This document shows positions 11,258-21,758 of a stretch of 64,000 nucleotides of DNA, one piece after another. The position numbers and the translations under genes were made by a program. Source of the stretch: Chaetoceros tenuissimus (lineage: Eukaryota; Bacillariophyta; Thalassiosirophyceae; Chaetocerotales; Chaetocerotaceae); assembly GCA_021927905.1 (NCBI GenBank), contig BLLK01000047.1, forward strand, positions 2,418,001 to 2,482,000, in the 5' to 3' direction. The notes under the pieces were generated by a model. That model was not told the origin of the DNA. It searched no databases and was given only the letters and a program-made list of their open reading frames with translations. Positions within the stretch are counted from its first letter, which is position 1. Every line of letters begins with the position of its first letter.

Positions 11258-11989
11258 TTATGCGAAGTGGAAGGAGATCTGCTTGTTGGTCAACTTGTTG
11301 TAAATCGCAGCAAATGTACCAGTGCGAGCTTCAACATTTGCCTGATCCTTTGAATCCAAGTATACCTTTAGTACACGCTTTCCATCAACCTTGCATCTAG
11401 TTCTCTTTCCAACAATCTCAGTTGGGTAACAGATATCATCAAGGATTGCATCCTGCACTGCGGTCAAAGTACGAGAACGTGGGCGGATTCCACTGGTCTT
11501 TTGTGAACGAGCATAGGACTTGCCAAGGATGGTACGTTGAGCAATGATAAGGACGTGCTTTCCTGAGTATTTCTTCTCGAGCTCACGCACAAGTCTTTGG
11601 TGAATCTTGTTGAAAGACTTGAGAAGTTTGTAAGGAACGTACAAGATGATAGCTTGGTCCACTTCCTTTGCTGCAGTGATGTATAGGTCACTAAGGGCAG
11701 ACTTGAGGTCGGAAGAAGATTCAAGACTGAGAATTTCCTGAGCTACAGAAATCTCAAACTCATCAGGTTCAGCCTAAGGAGAAAAAATGTTAGTTATGAT
11801 ATTTGAGAAATTCATAGTGGATGAATTACTTCTAAGGCGTTGAAAACTTTCGAAAACATCCGATCAAGGCATGTATAACCTCAAGTTACGATTCCTTGCT
11901 AGTTAGGCCAAAAGTAACGTTGCCACCCAAACAAAAGCACCATTTCTTATGTTACTCACTCCTCCTGCTTTGCGAATCTTAGAACTCAT
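11258..11989 (-). CDS. RPS7: 40S ribosomal protein eS7
   Basis: Exon 1 (11989-11960) encodes MSSKIRKAGG and joins exon 2 (11773-11258) over a GTGAGT...TAG intron, giving 181 aa. Diagnostic blocks are EPDEFEISVAQEILSLE, IILYVPYKLLKSFNKIHQRL and SRTLTAVQDAILDDICYPTE, as in eukaryotic eS7 (usual length ~190). Component of the cytosolic small subunit. The 186-nt intron directly after a tiny first exon is common for ribosomal protein genes. Divergent from the Cwf18 gene. Confidence 0.95.
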
Positions 11990-12360
11990 TTTCACAATTG
12001 AATGTATTTACACTACACTAAGCATAGTATCTCCATGAAAGAGCTGATGAGCTGATCCTCTTTCATCTTTGTGTGGTGGTAAATTGAGGGGAGAATGGGG
12101 GGAGAGTTAGTTAGAACAAACAAGTAGTAGTTCCCATGGTATGTATAGGTACGTACAAGAACATGGATTTTGTTTCAGCTCCTCCATTGCCCATTGCTCC
12201 ATTGATATCCGTGCAATTTTCATTACAAATTACTACCATATGTATAAGGCACTGATTATTAAATCAACCTGATTTCAACTAAGGAAAAGATTTGTTCCTA
12301 TTTATCTGTTTCTTGCAGGCTGTTAGAAGAAAATTTCGTGGAAGAATACGTAAAAAAACA
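11990..12360. promoter_or_regulatory. Divergent region upstream of eS7 and Cwf18
   Basis: About 370 bp. Just before the Cwf18 ATG lies TTTCTTGCAG (ends 12319), a good splice acceptor, so a 5'-UTR intron (or a minimal coding first exon) is likely for that gene. No core promoter motif assigned. Confidence 0.4.
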
Positions 12361-12828
12361 ATGGATAGGAAAGCTAGATTAACAGCTCTTGCAGCTCGAG
12401 CAGGTCGCAATCAAGAACAAGAAGAAAATTCTCCTAGCGATGAAGAAAACAAGGTTCTGAAATTTAGAAATTATGTGCCTAAAGATGAATTCTTAGATCA
12501 AGATGCTGAAGAACCAGCTCTAAAGAGACAAAGGCAAGAGAATGAAACGGAGGGGGCAGAAGAAATAGATGAACCGTCGGAACTAGATAAAGCTCTACTA
12601 GAAGCTAAAATTGATGCAGATATTATAACCAAGCAACCAGGGACTGGGAACGAAAGTGAAATCAATATTGCATCTGCTCCGAAAAAGGTGAATTGGGATT
12701 TAAAAAGAGATATTGCAAAAAAGATTAATAGATTAGAAAGAAGAACGCAAAAAGCTGTGGTAGAATTGCTTCGGCAGAGATTAGAAGAGGAAGCAGAAAA
12801 AGAAGCTGGAGAAGATGATCTTGATTAG
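12361..12828 (+). CDS. CCDC12: Pre-mRNA splicing factor Cwf18 / CCDC12 family
   Basis: 155 aa from the ATG at 12361. The start MDRKARLTALAARAGR, the motif LKFRNYVPKDEF and the C-terminal block VNWDLKRDIAKKINRLERRT followed by QKAVVELLRQRL appear in the same order as in CCDC12/Cwf18, a component of the activated spliceosome in the nucleus. The region between is acidic and low complexity. An in-frame extension upstream (AVRRKFRGRIRKKT) follows a splice acceptor at 12319; it could be coding if a short first exon exists, but the family start fits 12361. Confidence 0.9.
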   Translation: MDRKARLTALAARAGRNQEQEENSPSDEENKVLKFRNYVPKDEFLDQDAEEPALKRQRQENETEGAEEIDEPSELDKALLEAKIDADIITKQPGTGNESEINIASAPKKVNWDLKRDIAKKINRLERRTQKAVVELLRQRLEEEAEKEAGEDDLD

Positions 12829-12934
12829 GTTTTGGGTTTGGCTACTTTTTTTTTGGTTCTTTGTTATTTTAGCTATGAGAAAAAATACTGCAATCCACGT
12901 GACGATAAAATACATAAAAACATCATGAATTTCT

Positions 12935-13897
12935 CTACTTTAAGTTCTTGTATTTTGACTTCTTTTTCTTGTTCTTCTTCTTTGATTTTTTGTCAGTAGT
13001 TGATGTTTCGACAACAGTTCCATCAGCATAAACTACCTCGCCACTATCTGGACCTTCTTCGGCAACATTCATTGTATCGCTTGTGAATTCATCAATTCCC
13101 AGACCTCCCTCGAAGGGGTTGTCATTATCTTTTGGCCTCTCAAACTTTTTACTCTCCCGGTCGCGCCGGATTTGAGATGTTCTACTTTCGGGTAAGTTCT
13201 TAAATTGACGTGTTTCCCTAGTCATAGGTCTTCCAGCATAAGTCTTTGATCCAACTCGCAGATGATCTGGCTTCTCATTTGTTGCTCTATTATCTTTTTT
13301 TATATTCTTTTGCTTACTTCGGACTTTACGTCTTTTCTTTTTCCTCTCTACTGCTGTACCTCTTCCTTCAACGATATCTGGTTCCCTGCTTATTTCCATT
13401 GCTAAATCCTGTACAGGTTCTTCAGTTTTTGAAGGTGGAATTTGATTCTCTTCTTCAGGCTTTGCAATGGCATCTTGTGATTCCTTCTCTGCTTTTTCTG
13501 CCATCCGCTCCTTTTTGCTTTTCTTTTTTTTCTTTGCCTTTTTCACTGGGATGTCTGCTTTGATTTCATCTACTACAGACACTGGTTTCTTCGATGCTTT
13601 GATGGATGTCCTGCCTTCGTCTTCTTCTTCACTTTCAATAACATCATCGTCGCCACTATTATCACTATCTTCTTCGTGTTTTCTTTTCTTACCAACAGAA
13701 AGAATCCTTTTCTTTGTCTCTTCGGATTCTAAACGTTCCAAAGTCTCTTCTTCTATCTTTGACTTCGCACCTACTCCAAGCCTATTCCTTTTTTTCTCCT
13801 TGGGTTTCAGATTTAAAGCTGTCTCTTCCTCAACTCCCTGTCCTCCAAAGAAGGAAGAGACCGCAGAGAATCCCTGATTGTCAAATTCTGTGCTCAT
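12935..13897 (-). CDS. Lys-rich, probably nucleolar/nuclear protein of unknown function
   Basis: 320 aa, single exon. The N-terminus has FFGGQG and, a little later, RLGVGAKSKI. The middle and C-terminal parts are dominated by Lys/Glu tracts with several strong nuclear-localisation-like runs (KKAKKKKKSKKERMAEKA; the C-terminus is a Lys/Ser run ending KYKNLK) and an acidic stretch near residue 85. The block DNPFEGGLGIDEFTSDTMNV is more ordered. I do not recognise the family with confidence. The composition suggests ribosome biogenesis or chromatin. Its strand and spacing do not tie it to a neighbour. Confidence 0.7.
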   Translation of the reverse strand: MSTEFDNQGFSAVSSFFGGQGVEEETALNLKPKEKKRNRLGVGAKSKIEEETLERLESEETKKRILSVGKKRKHEEDSDNSGDDDVIESEEEDEGRTSIKASKKPVSVVDEIKADIPVKKAKKKKKSKKERMAEKAEKESQDAIAKPEEENQIPPSKTEEPVQDLAMEISREPDIVEGRGTAVERKKKRRKVRSKQKNIKKDNRATNEKPDHLRVGSKTYAGRPMTRETRQFKNLPESRTSQIRRDRESKKFERPKDNDNPFEGGLGIDEFTSDTMNVAEEGPDSGEVVYADGTVVETSTTDKKSKKKNKKKKSKYKNLK

Positions 13898-14232
13898 ATC
13901 GAGTGAGTAATTGTGTATGGGTCGGTTGTTGAATATTGATTAAGATTTCAGAGAGTATGTACAATAGATCATTTTTTGTACGTACTGTAAAATGTTGAGA
14001 AATCCAAATTATCAAATCTATCATCTTCTTTTCGGTGGTCCTCGTTGCTCCAATTTCTACCGGTAATTATAACCGTCACCTTTTGGCTTCACATCTTTTC
14101 AGTCTTTTTTGGGGACATTCTAGGTACCAATCATATTCATGTGTACAGTTTCCGTTCCTAAACGTTGCGATATTACTTTGTTATGGGATCATATATCTTA
14201 GGAAAAAGTGACATACACAAATTTATTAGAAG
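13898..14232. other. Intergenic region
   Basis: About 335 bp between two minus-strand genes (3' of the JmjC gene, 5' of the Lys-rich gene). No gene or RNA seen. Confidence 0.4.
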
Positions 14233-15936
14233 TTATATTAAAAGCCCATAGTAAATCAGTGCAGAAGGAGGGTCCTTTATTCTTTTGACCTCGTCTGGGA
14301 TGGATTCCGTGTCTAAGGTACATAGCTTTTCTAAAAATCCTGACTCATCTCTGAAAACTTTTCTCATTGAGCTTTCATGCATAACGTTACCAGCAAAATT
14401 GATGTTGAGCACAAATTGATTCTTCAGTTCTTCTTCGTTCTCTTCTCTTTCTTTTTCTGACATGTAAAATGATTTGATATCTGACATTTTAATAAGTGAC
14501 GCCAATGGATTCATTCTCCAATAAGTTCCATTTGATGGCTTTGGGCACTCGGAAGGTGACTCGAAATCATTTATATCAATAATATCTTCCTCTTCGTTCT
14601 GAACTGATTCCAAGGAACCCATGGATTCACCATCTGACATGGACGGGTCTTCCATATCTTGATCATTGTTTGTATCATTTTCTTTGTCACTATTACTATT
14701 TTCATCCTCTTCATTCTCTTCTTCATCCAGATCATCGCCAACAATTTCGAATTTTGGTGGTACACGTAGAGCTGGGGGTAATATGGCATTTGCAGCACCT
14801 TCATCACAAAATTGCTGGATAATACCAGGAAGTGAAGTCATCAAACCCTTCAGTTTTTCAATAACGTCAACTCCATTCATACCTTGCTTCTCAGCGCAGA
14901 TAACTTCTCTCCATTCATCCTTTTGAAGCAAAAGGTGTTCCATTGTCTTACACACCAAATTAGCATAGGTACATCCCATCAAACTTACATTAATAGAGAC
15001 ACCATATTCTAGAGTCTCAACTTTATGAAACATTCCTGCTGGAAAATATAGGATATCTCCTGCTTCCATGATAATTTCAGTTTCGTCACCAAACGCATTG
15101 GTATCCAAATCTTGTTTCCCAAATTGATAATCTGGGTTAGACAATCTAGCAGCTTTAATCTGATTCTCAACCACGTCTTCACCACTTTTATAATGGGGAG
15201 TAGTCCCTCTCAAGGGATGCTTCACTGTTCCCTGCTTCAGTGTCCATTTCTTCTTTCCTGACAACTGAATGGTGAAGTTCTCTTGAAAATCAGTGTGCCA
15301 ATCGGTCAAATGCCCTTCGGTACCAATGAAAGTTTCAACTTCTCCCCTCCCTAAAACTGTGAGCTTATCCCCCGTGGGGTCGTACTGCCCACAGCCTAGA
15401 CCTACATCTCGAAGCATGGAACTGACGAGTGGTTGCTCCAACTCTGGTGGCGCTCTGCAGTAAGAAGCATAGTTGGAACAAGTGTGAAGGATATGTGCAG
15501 TATTCGGATCTTGAATCTCTATGCTTTGCAAAGGTTGAGAGACTGCCTTTTCTTTCGATGGAATCCATAAGAAGACACTGTCTGAACTAGTTTCTTCAAA
15601 GATTCTTCGCGAATCCAAATTGAACATATAATTCTCATTGATGTCTTTTGCTCTTTCTGCATTATTTGATGAAATATGCACTGCCTTTTTGCGGAAACAT
15701 GTCGAAAGGAAAGACGATACAGATAGTGGATAAAGCATGCTTTCGAGAAGATTAGGAGTAGATAAGGTAATATCTGGTGCGCAACACTTCATTTTGTCGA
15801 GTCTAAGATTGAGTACTGGTTGTGCATGTTTCAGTTCGTTCAATACGTTTTCAGCGTCTGAAGAATTTGCTACAGTAGAGATGTTCTCATTTTTATGTGA
15901 ACGCTTTTGCCGCTTTGCAGCTTTATCCTTTGCCAT
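14233..15936 (-). CDS. JmjC/cupin-8 2OG-Fe(II) oxygenase
   Basis: 567 aa, single exon, with a basic nuclear-type N-terminus (KRQKRSHK). The JmjC fold spans about residues 195-325. Iron ligands are His214 and Asp216 in TDWHTDFQENFTIQLSGKKK and His304 in FPAGMFHKVETLEYGVSINV, with Lys230 positioned like the 2OG-binding lysine. This resembles the NO66/MINA and cupin-8 group that hydroxylate ribosomal proteins or demethylate histones. An acidic disordered insert lies at about 405-445, and a C-terminal helical domain follows. Exact substrate is not predictable. Divergent from the gene at 16537. Confidence 0.87.
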   Translation of the reverse strand: MAKDKAAKRQKRSHKNENISTVANSSDAENVLNELKHAQPVLNLRLDKMKCCAPDITLSTPNLLESMLYPLSVSSFLSTCFRKKAVHISSNNAERAKDINENYMFNLDSRRIFEETSSDSVFLWIPSKEKAVSQPLQSIEIQDPNTAHILHTCSNYASYCRAPPELEQPLVSSMLRDVGLGCGQYDPTGDKLTVLGRGEVETFIGTEGHLTDWHTDFQENFTIQLSGKKKWTLKQGTVKHPLRGTTPHYKSGEDVVENQIKAARLSNPDYQFGKQDLDTNAFGDETEIIMEAGDILYFPAGMFHKVETLEYGVSINVSLMGCTYANLVCKTMEHLLLQKDEWREVICAEKQGMNGVDVIEKLKGLMTSLPGIIQQFCDEGAANAILPPALRVPPKFEIVGDDLDEEENEEDENSNSDKENDTNNDQDMEDPSMSDGESMGSLESVQNEEEDIIDINDFESPSECPKPSNGTYWRMNPLASLIKMSDIKSFYMSEKEREENEEELKNQFVLNINFAGNVMHESSMRKVFRDESGFLEKLCTLDTESIPDEVKRIKDPPSALIYYGLLI

Positions 15937-16536
15937 ACTCTAGTCACTTATTCTATATGCAGGGGTGATTTCAAGGTTTCAATACTGAATAGAAACAAAT
16001 AGACCAACGAGTAAAGACAACAGAAGAGAAGAAACAAAATCTTTTGGTAATCTTTGAAAGAGTGGATGTAAAAATTGCGCGAAAAGGAGGTCTCTTCAAA
16101 TACCTAGCAACTTGACGGGGGAAGTAGAAATAGCGTAGAGTGACCGTTTTTATTTTGATGACTATCAGTTACTTACGTAGTAAAGGTATAATCCTGCCAG
16201 ACGTAGTTGTAATACGAACCTTTCCATGTTCAATAAATTTTTGAACGACAACAATTTTACGTATGTACGAGTAGGTACAGTACGGAACACGAAGTTGCTC
16301 TGTTGTTGTTCACCTTCGTTCTTTGTTCATTGTTCATTGTACGTTTTTGCACCTATTGAATTTTGATCTTTCATCCTGAATAGAATACAAAAGATCATTG
16401 AATTAATCAACGATATGGATACTACTAAAACCGGAACAGAGATACTCGAGGCATAAAATCCAACCAAATAACTGAACGAATTCAAGCGAAGGTTGAACCA
16501 AACGACTGTGCAAGAACATAGGAATAATCGAATTTG
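15937..16536. promoter_or_regulatory. Divergent intergenic region
   Basis: 600 bp between the JmjC gene (minus) and the Gln/Asn-rich gene (plus); it presumably contains both promoters. No gene seen. Confidence 0.4.
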
Positions 16537-18455
16537 ATGGAGGCACACGTAATAGAGCAGGGACTTGCAAAGGATTCAAAAATCATGGGCGACTTGACAC
16601 AAAAAGATAGCATTGTCGAAGGCAATGGAACTCAACAAAATGATCAAATGAAGAATGCGAATTCCACTAGAAGTACCAACCCTTCAAACGTAAATACATA
16701 TATTGCTGCAGTAGCAGCTGTCCCACAGAACGGACAGAATGATTTAAATATGAATAAAGTTGGCATAAGTATAGGTGCGCAACAAAGTCAACAACAGAAT
16801 GCAGTTCAGGCACCAAAGACGCCTATCACAACAATGTCTTCACAAAATATTCAGACTCAGCCAATGACGAATTCAACAACGAAATCTCCAAGACTTATGC
16901 CTGTGGCGAATAATAATGGAATTCCAGTGCAAGTTGCAGAGAAAAAGGGAAGATTTCGAATTTTGAAGGAAGTACCACCAATTAATAGCACAAATACTGG
17001 TACAGTGAATGGAAATGTATCTACAGGTACAAGCCACAGTCAAGTTAGGCAATTGTCAGATTCATTACAACAAGGAAGCAACCAAGCTGACGACGGATCT
17101 CTGGCGACTATGGATAGTGGGAGATTGATTCAAAATCAGCAATTGCAACACTCTATGTCATCTGGCAATGTTCAGCAAAATAATGCAATCAACGATGTGG
17201 CAATAAATGGTACTAGAACAACAGCTTCGTTGCCAAACAGCAGAATAATGCAGTCGCAAAATGCAATGATTCATCAGCAAAATAATCTTCCAAACAAACA
17301 AAATGTTCAAGGATCTCCAAATGAAGTAAAAACTAAAGGGAGATTTCTAGTCATAAAAGCAAAAGACGCCAGTAAAGCGGCAGTCAATGGCAATCATCAT
17401 AGGTCGCAGTCATTGGGTAATGCGGTTGAAAGTTTTCAGCAATTCAGCTTGAATGGGGTGCCTTCATACCAAGGACATGTTCCTATGACTCCACAACAAA
17501 TGCCACAAATACCGATGCATCAACAACCAATACCAAATCAAGGTACCGTCGTTCCAAATGTTTTGCCTATACCACCTCACCCACTACAAGTCAATATTCC
17601 TGTGGATGTCAATTCTCAGGGGCCGCCAATCACACATGTTCGAGCACCTTCTTTTCAATCATTGGATAGTACAAGCACACCTGTAGGAATGAATCCAATC
17701 ATTGCGCAAAATATGCAATGCAATATCCAAGGCGAATCAAATCTACAACATCCATTGTCAGTACCAATGGTTCCAAATCCTCATCTCCAACCTCATGGCA
17801 TGAGTCCAATGCAACATCAAATGAATGGAAACATAAACCCACATGCTCAATCGAAGCCACCAAAGGTGCCGAAACAAGTTACTACTACTGCGGCAGGTGT
17901 GGAACGCATAAACGCCTCTTCTGGTATATCACAAAAGGGAGGACTAAGTAGTGCAGTTCCCGGCGGCTTAGGCAAAATGTTCCATTTTTTGACACAATTG
18001 AAGAATGAAGTTGTTGAAGCTGATAATTTGATAAAGTCCTTACAAAGTGACAACAAGTTTTTGGTAAGTAAAAAGACTGACATTAACCCATATGATAGAA
18101 GTCAATCAAAAATTCTAACTAGATTCCTTTCTATTTCCCATAGCGAGGAAAGAATAAAGAGCTGGAGGCGAAGTATAAAGAATCTGAAACAAGGTATATG
18201 GAGGAAAAAGAAGCTCGAGAAAATAGTGAAGCGATGATATTGGTTTTGAAGAAGAGAATCGCAGAGTTGAATAAAGCTCGTCCACAACAAACTATGAATG
18301 GAGAAAATCAACCAGTAGTAAGTAGGGGACCTTCGAAACAAACCAGACCAGGATCGAATTCTGTTACAGATTCAGCGAATCAAGAAGGAAGTGAAAGATC
18401 CATAGGTGTATTGCCAAACAAGGGCGAGGATAAAAGGCCCCCAGTGCAGCAATGA
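16537..18455 (+). CDS. Gln/Asn-rich protein with C-terminal coiled coil and two GRF(x)V/I motifs
   Basis: Exons 16537-18063 and 18144-18455 (GTAAGT...TAG) join in frame to give 612 aa; the splice connects a heptad-like segment (VVEADNLIKSLQSDNKFL) to its continuation (RGKNKELEAKYKESETRY...), which supports the join. The first ~480 residues are low complexity, rich in Asn, Gln, Pro, Ser and Met. Two short basic motifs stand out, KKGRFRILKEVPP and KTKGRFLVIKAKD, of the RFx[VI] type recognised by OSR1/SPAK-type CCT domains in other eukaryotes. Function is unknown; a regulatory or scaffold role is a guess. Confidence 0.75.
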
Positions 18456-19089
18456 AATTTTAAATCGCGTCGTCGTAAATCAGTAATGTTTTATAAAATC
18501 CATTGTCAAAACAAAACTGAGATATTTGATGAATCTTTTATAGACTTCCAAGTCATTCGTGTTGTGAAGTATTTCTTATGGAAAATAATCAAGCTGTGTT
18601 CGCTTTGCTATTTTGCAACTAGGCAATAAGCTTTAAAAGATTGAAGTATCTTCTAAATATGTAGGATGTACAACTCGGAACGTGACAGAAATTTCAAGAG
18701 TGATAGTCGCACGAAGGGATGCTCCCCAAATTCGATACAGAGATGGGCATTTGCTATCTATGTTTTGACAGATACTGTGTAATTTCTTATCCTAAGTATA
18801 TCGAAGCAACATCAAGGCTTCTCGCACGAATTAATTGTCGAAGAATCATCGAAGCATTTACCTAACCATCTTGGGAAAGAAAGATGAGGTGAAAAGCTCC
18901 TCTAGCTAACCACACGACTTGAATTGTTTTTGCGCGAAAATACCCTAGTATGTTATGTAGGTACGTATTACTTGCCTCGAATTTTCGTCCTGCTCGCATC
19001 GACGGGGAACAAAAACACTTTCAAATCTTCATCTCTCTTTGTATCCAACACAAAGAATCTCCAATAGAAATACATAAGCTCAGGCTACT
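18456..19089. other. Intergenic region
   Basis: 634 bp between two plus-strand genes; AT-rich, no supported gene. It must hold the 3' end of the upstream gene and the promoter of the next. Confidence 0.4.
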
Positions 19090-21137
19090 ATGCCAACTGT
19101 CAAAGTCATGCCAGACAATGATGGTAGCAAGAAAACAAGGTCAAGGAGCCGCAAGAAGTCCGCCTCAAAGGGAATAACAATTGAAGTAAGTTCACTTTTT
19201 ACATAAGCTATTTTAGTTCCTGCTTTTACTTCAAATTTCTTTTGTTTCCCTATGTAACTTTCAAATGTATTAGCTACTAACTTGATTCTGTTCTCCTATC
19301 CGTGAACAAAAGGATCTCAAGCAACAGACTGCGAAGAGACTGGCCAAGCAGCAAGTCAGTCGGCAGAGGAAAAACGCCATTCGGCAAGAACAAAGAAAAG
19401 GTACTTTTACTCCCTCTCCTGTTGCCCCGAATGCAGTTGTAACTCCGCGAGGAGGTGCTGTTGTACATCCAGCAGCACAAGTTCATCAACATCAATACAC
19501 TGCTCAACCAATACAACATCATGGTCATGGATATAACGTAGCACAGGATCATTATCAGACTCGCCCTTCGTTCGAGTCTGAACAATCTTCAGCTTCCATT
19601 TATTCTACAGACTCTGGGAACTATAGTCGAACTCCAAGTCAGGGATCTTCTTCATATCATGGTTCTGCCCAGTATAATTTAAATCATCAAGGGCACAAGG
19701 TAAGTTGAAAGATGATGTTTAAAAAAATATATATCTCGAAGAAAGAAAGATTTACTGACCTAGGGCATAATTGAATTAACACAGCCTTCAAACCACCATC
19801 GCGGGCAAAAGGCAACACAAAGTCCATATGTTCCCCTTAAAGTACAAAGAGTTGGTAAATCAAATAGCAACTTTGCACATGGACTTACTGTTCAGGAACT
19901 GAAAGAGATGACTAGAGCAAGATTGGCAAGTGAAACAGAAGAAAGTAGAAGTAGTATGAATTCTAATCCTGTACCTATTGAAGATGCGTCTATGTCATCT
20001 CGTAGACGTGTGTATTCATATGAGAGTATGAATAGACAAAGATTTGATTCACAAGAGTCCTGGCGTTCAGCACCCTCTCAGAGCAATGTGAGAGGGCAGT
20101 TCATGCATCAAAGAAGTAATCCTCAGATTCAATACTCACGCCAAGTGCATCTTGGGTCAGCAACTAATCTGTATTCTCCAGATGGTGATAATGGAAGCGT
20201 TTTGAGCGGACAGGGAAGTGAATCATACTTGGGATCTGATGTGTCTGGAATTTATACGTCCGGATCAAGAGAGTTTGGGAGATCGGTTTCCTTTCCACAA
20301 GAGTCTACAGAGGTGGAACATCCTACATTTCGAACGGCAGCATCGTTCGAGACTGGAAGAGCGAGAGTCACAAGCACACCGACTCTTTCAAATCTTTTAG
20401 AGAACAAACCATTCTCTCCAGTAATTGGTGCAAGCTTCAGCAGTGAAGGGCGTTCCTTTGACTTTGCTGGACTTCCTGCGTCCCCTGCCGTTAGAAAGAG
20501 TCAATTTGGTGACGAATCATTGAATGACCTTTTGCGGCCACAACAAATGACTCCATCTACTTCCCAAACTTTTTCATTCTCTGAGGATCGTGGAATAGTA
20601 GATGATCATCATCATATGATCCCGGAGCTCCATTCGCATGCAGAATCGGATGAGAGACCAATTTCCCGTGAATCTCAAAAAAGTAACGACTTGCCCAATC
20701 ATGTAGCCGAAAGTGTGCTAGGATCGGCTCTTGAGTCAGAGGATACATTTGAAGAGCAACCATCTCCTACTGCAAATTATTTGCTCTCTGAGAGAAACCA
20801 AAATCCTTGGAGTGATCAAAAAGAAATTACAAAGTTAGAGAATGAAATTGCGAACCTTGTAATGTCAACACAAAGTGCTGATAGTGATGATCAGGATTCA
20901 TTTCCGTTCTCATCAATTCAATCAAAATCTCTTTTTGCTCAAAATGATGTAGAAAAAGACTCAAGCGATGGATTTCCAATCACTCCATTGAAATCCTCGA
21001 ACATGGCCATTCCAGAGAATTTCAATGATGACGGCGATTTCTTCGGTGGTGATAAGGAAAAAGAGGCTTCAGCGCCTTCATCTGGGAGATCAACTCCTTC
21101 TAAATCTGTAAATAGGAGAAAGAATTGGTTCTTTTAA
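19090..21137 (+). CDS. Ser-rich disordered protein of unknown function
   Basis: Three exons, 19090-19185, 19313-19699 and 19785-21137, all phase 0 with GTAAGT donors, giving 611 aa. Exon 1 encodes a basic start (SKKTRSRSRKKSASKG). Exon 2 continues with a basic helix (AKRLAKQQVSRQRKNAIRQE) and a His/Gln-rich part. Exon 3 begins with an ordered block containing GLTVQELKEMTRARLA, then ~400 residues rich in Ser, Phe and acidic residues with many SP/TP sites (SFETGRARVTSTPTL, KPFSPV), and ends in KSVNRRKNWFF. I do not recognise the family; phosphorylation-dependent regulation is plausible. Confidence 0.78.
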
Positions 21138-21758
21138 TGTTCTGTAAATAGAGGTGTGGGTGAAGAAGTGGTTTGTACCAATATATTTGTTGTGGTTTTG
21201 CAAAGTATTGTTTTGTGATGTGGAAATGTGGAGAGAAAGAAAGTGTGTTTGGAATAATTTTGAATCTACAGTGGAATTGGTTTTGCGGCTAATAAGAATC
21301 AAGGAAGCATAGATATTTTCCTTTTGTGGAATTTCAAGAAAAGATAGACGTTGGAATCTATGTACATGGCTATACGTATAAGGTTTGCCCTAATTTTTAG
21401 AATAAACGTAGTAATGATTCAGTGGCATATGAATATATTTTATCCATCATGCGATCTTCAGGTCCACCATTATCCCATTTTCCTTATGCCTAGGTATATC
21501 TATTGGTTCATCTTCGAAATGGAAACAGAAATTTTTTCGACTCGGTCATGCTAAAATAAAAGAAATTGACGCCTGTCAATTGTACGTACTGCCGCAGCTA
21601 GCAATGACAGTCAATGGAAAAACACAAAACAACACCTCCAACCTCCAAAACATTCATATCTCAACAACTAACACTCTCTCTCAATCAGTCATTCAAAGTT
21701 CTACTTTTCATCTCTAAGATTTCTTTAGAGTTGACATAAATTACTAGTTGATAGCAAA
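21138..21758. other. Intergenic region
   Basis: 621 bp between two plus-strand genes. Short open frames only, none convincing. Confidence 0.4.

Noticed and set aside
12292-12360. Upstream extension of the Cwf18 gene (starting MFLFICFLQAV)
   Set aside because: It reads through a splice acceptor (TTTCTTGCAG); the family start fits the ATG at 12361.
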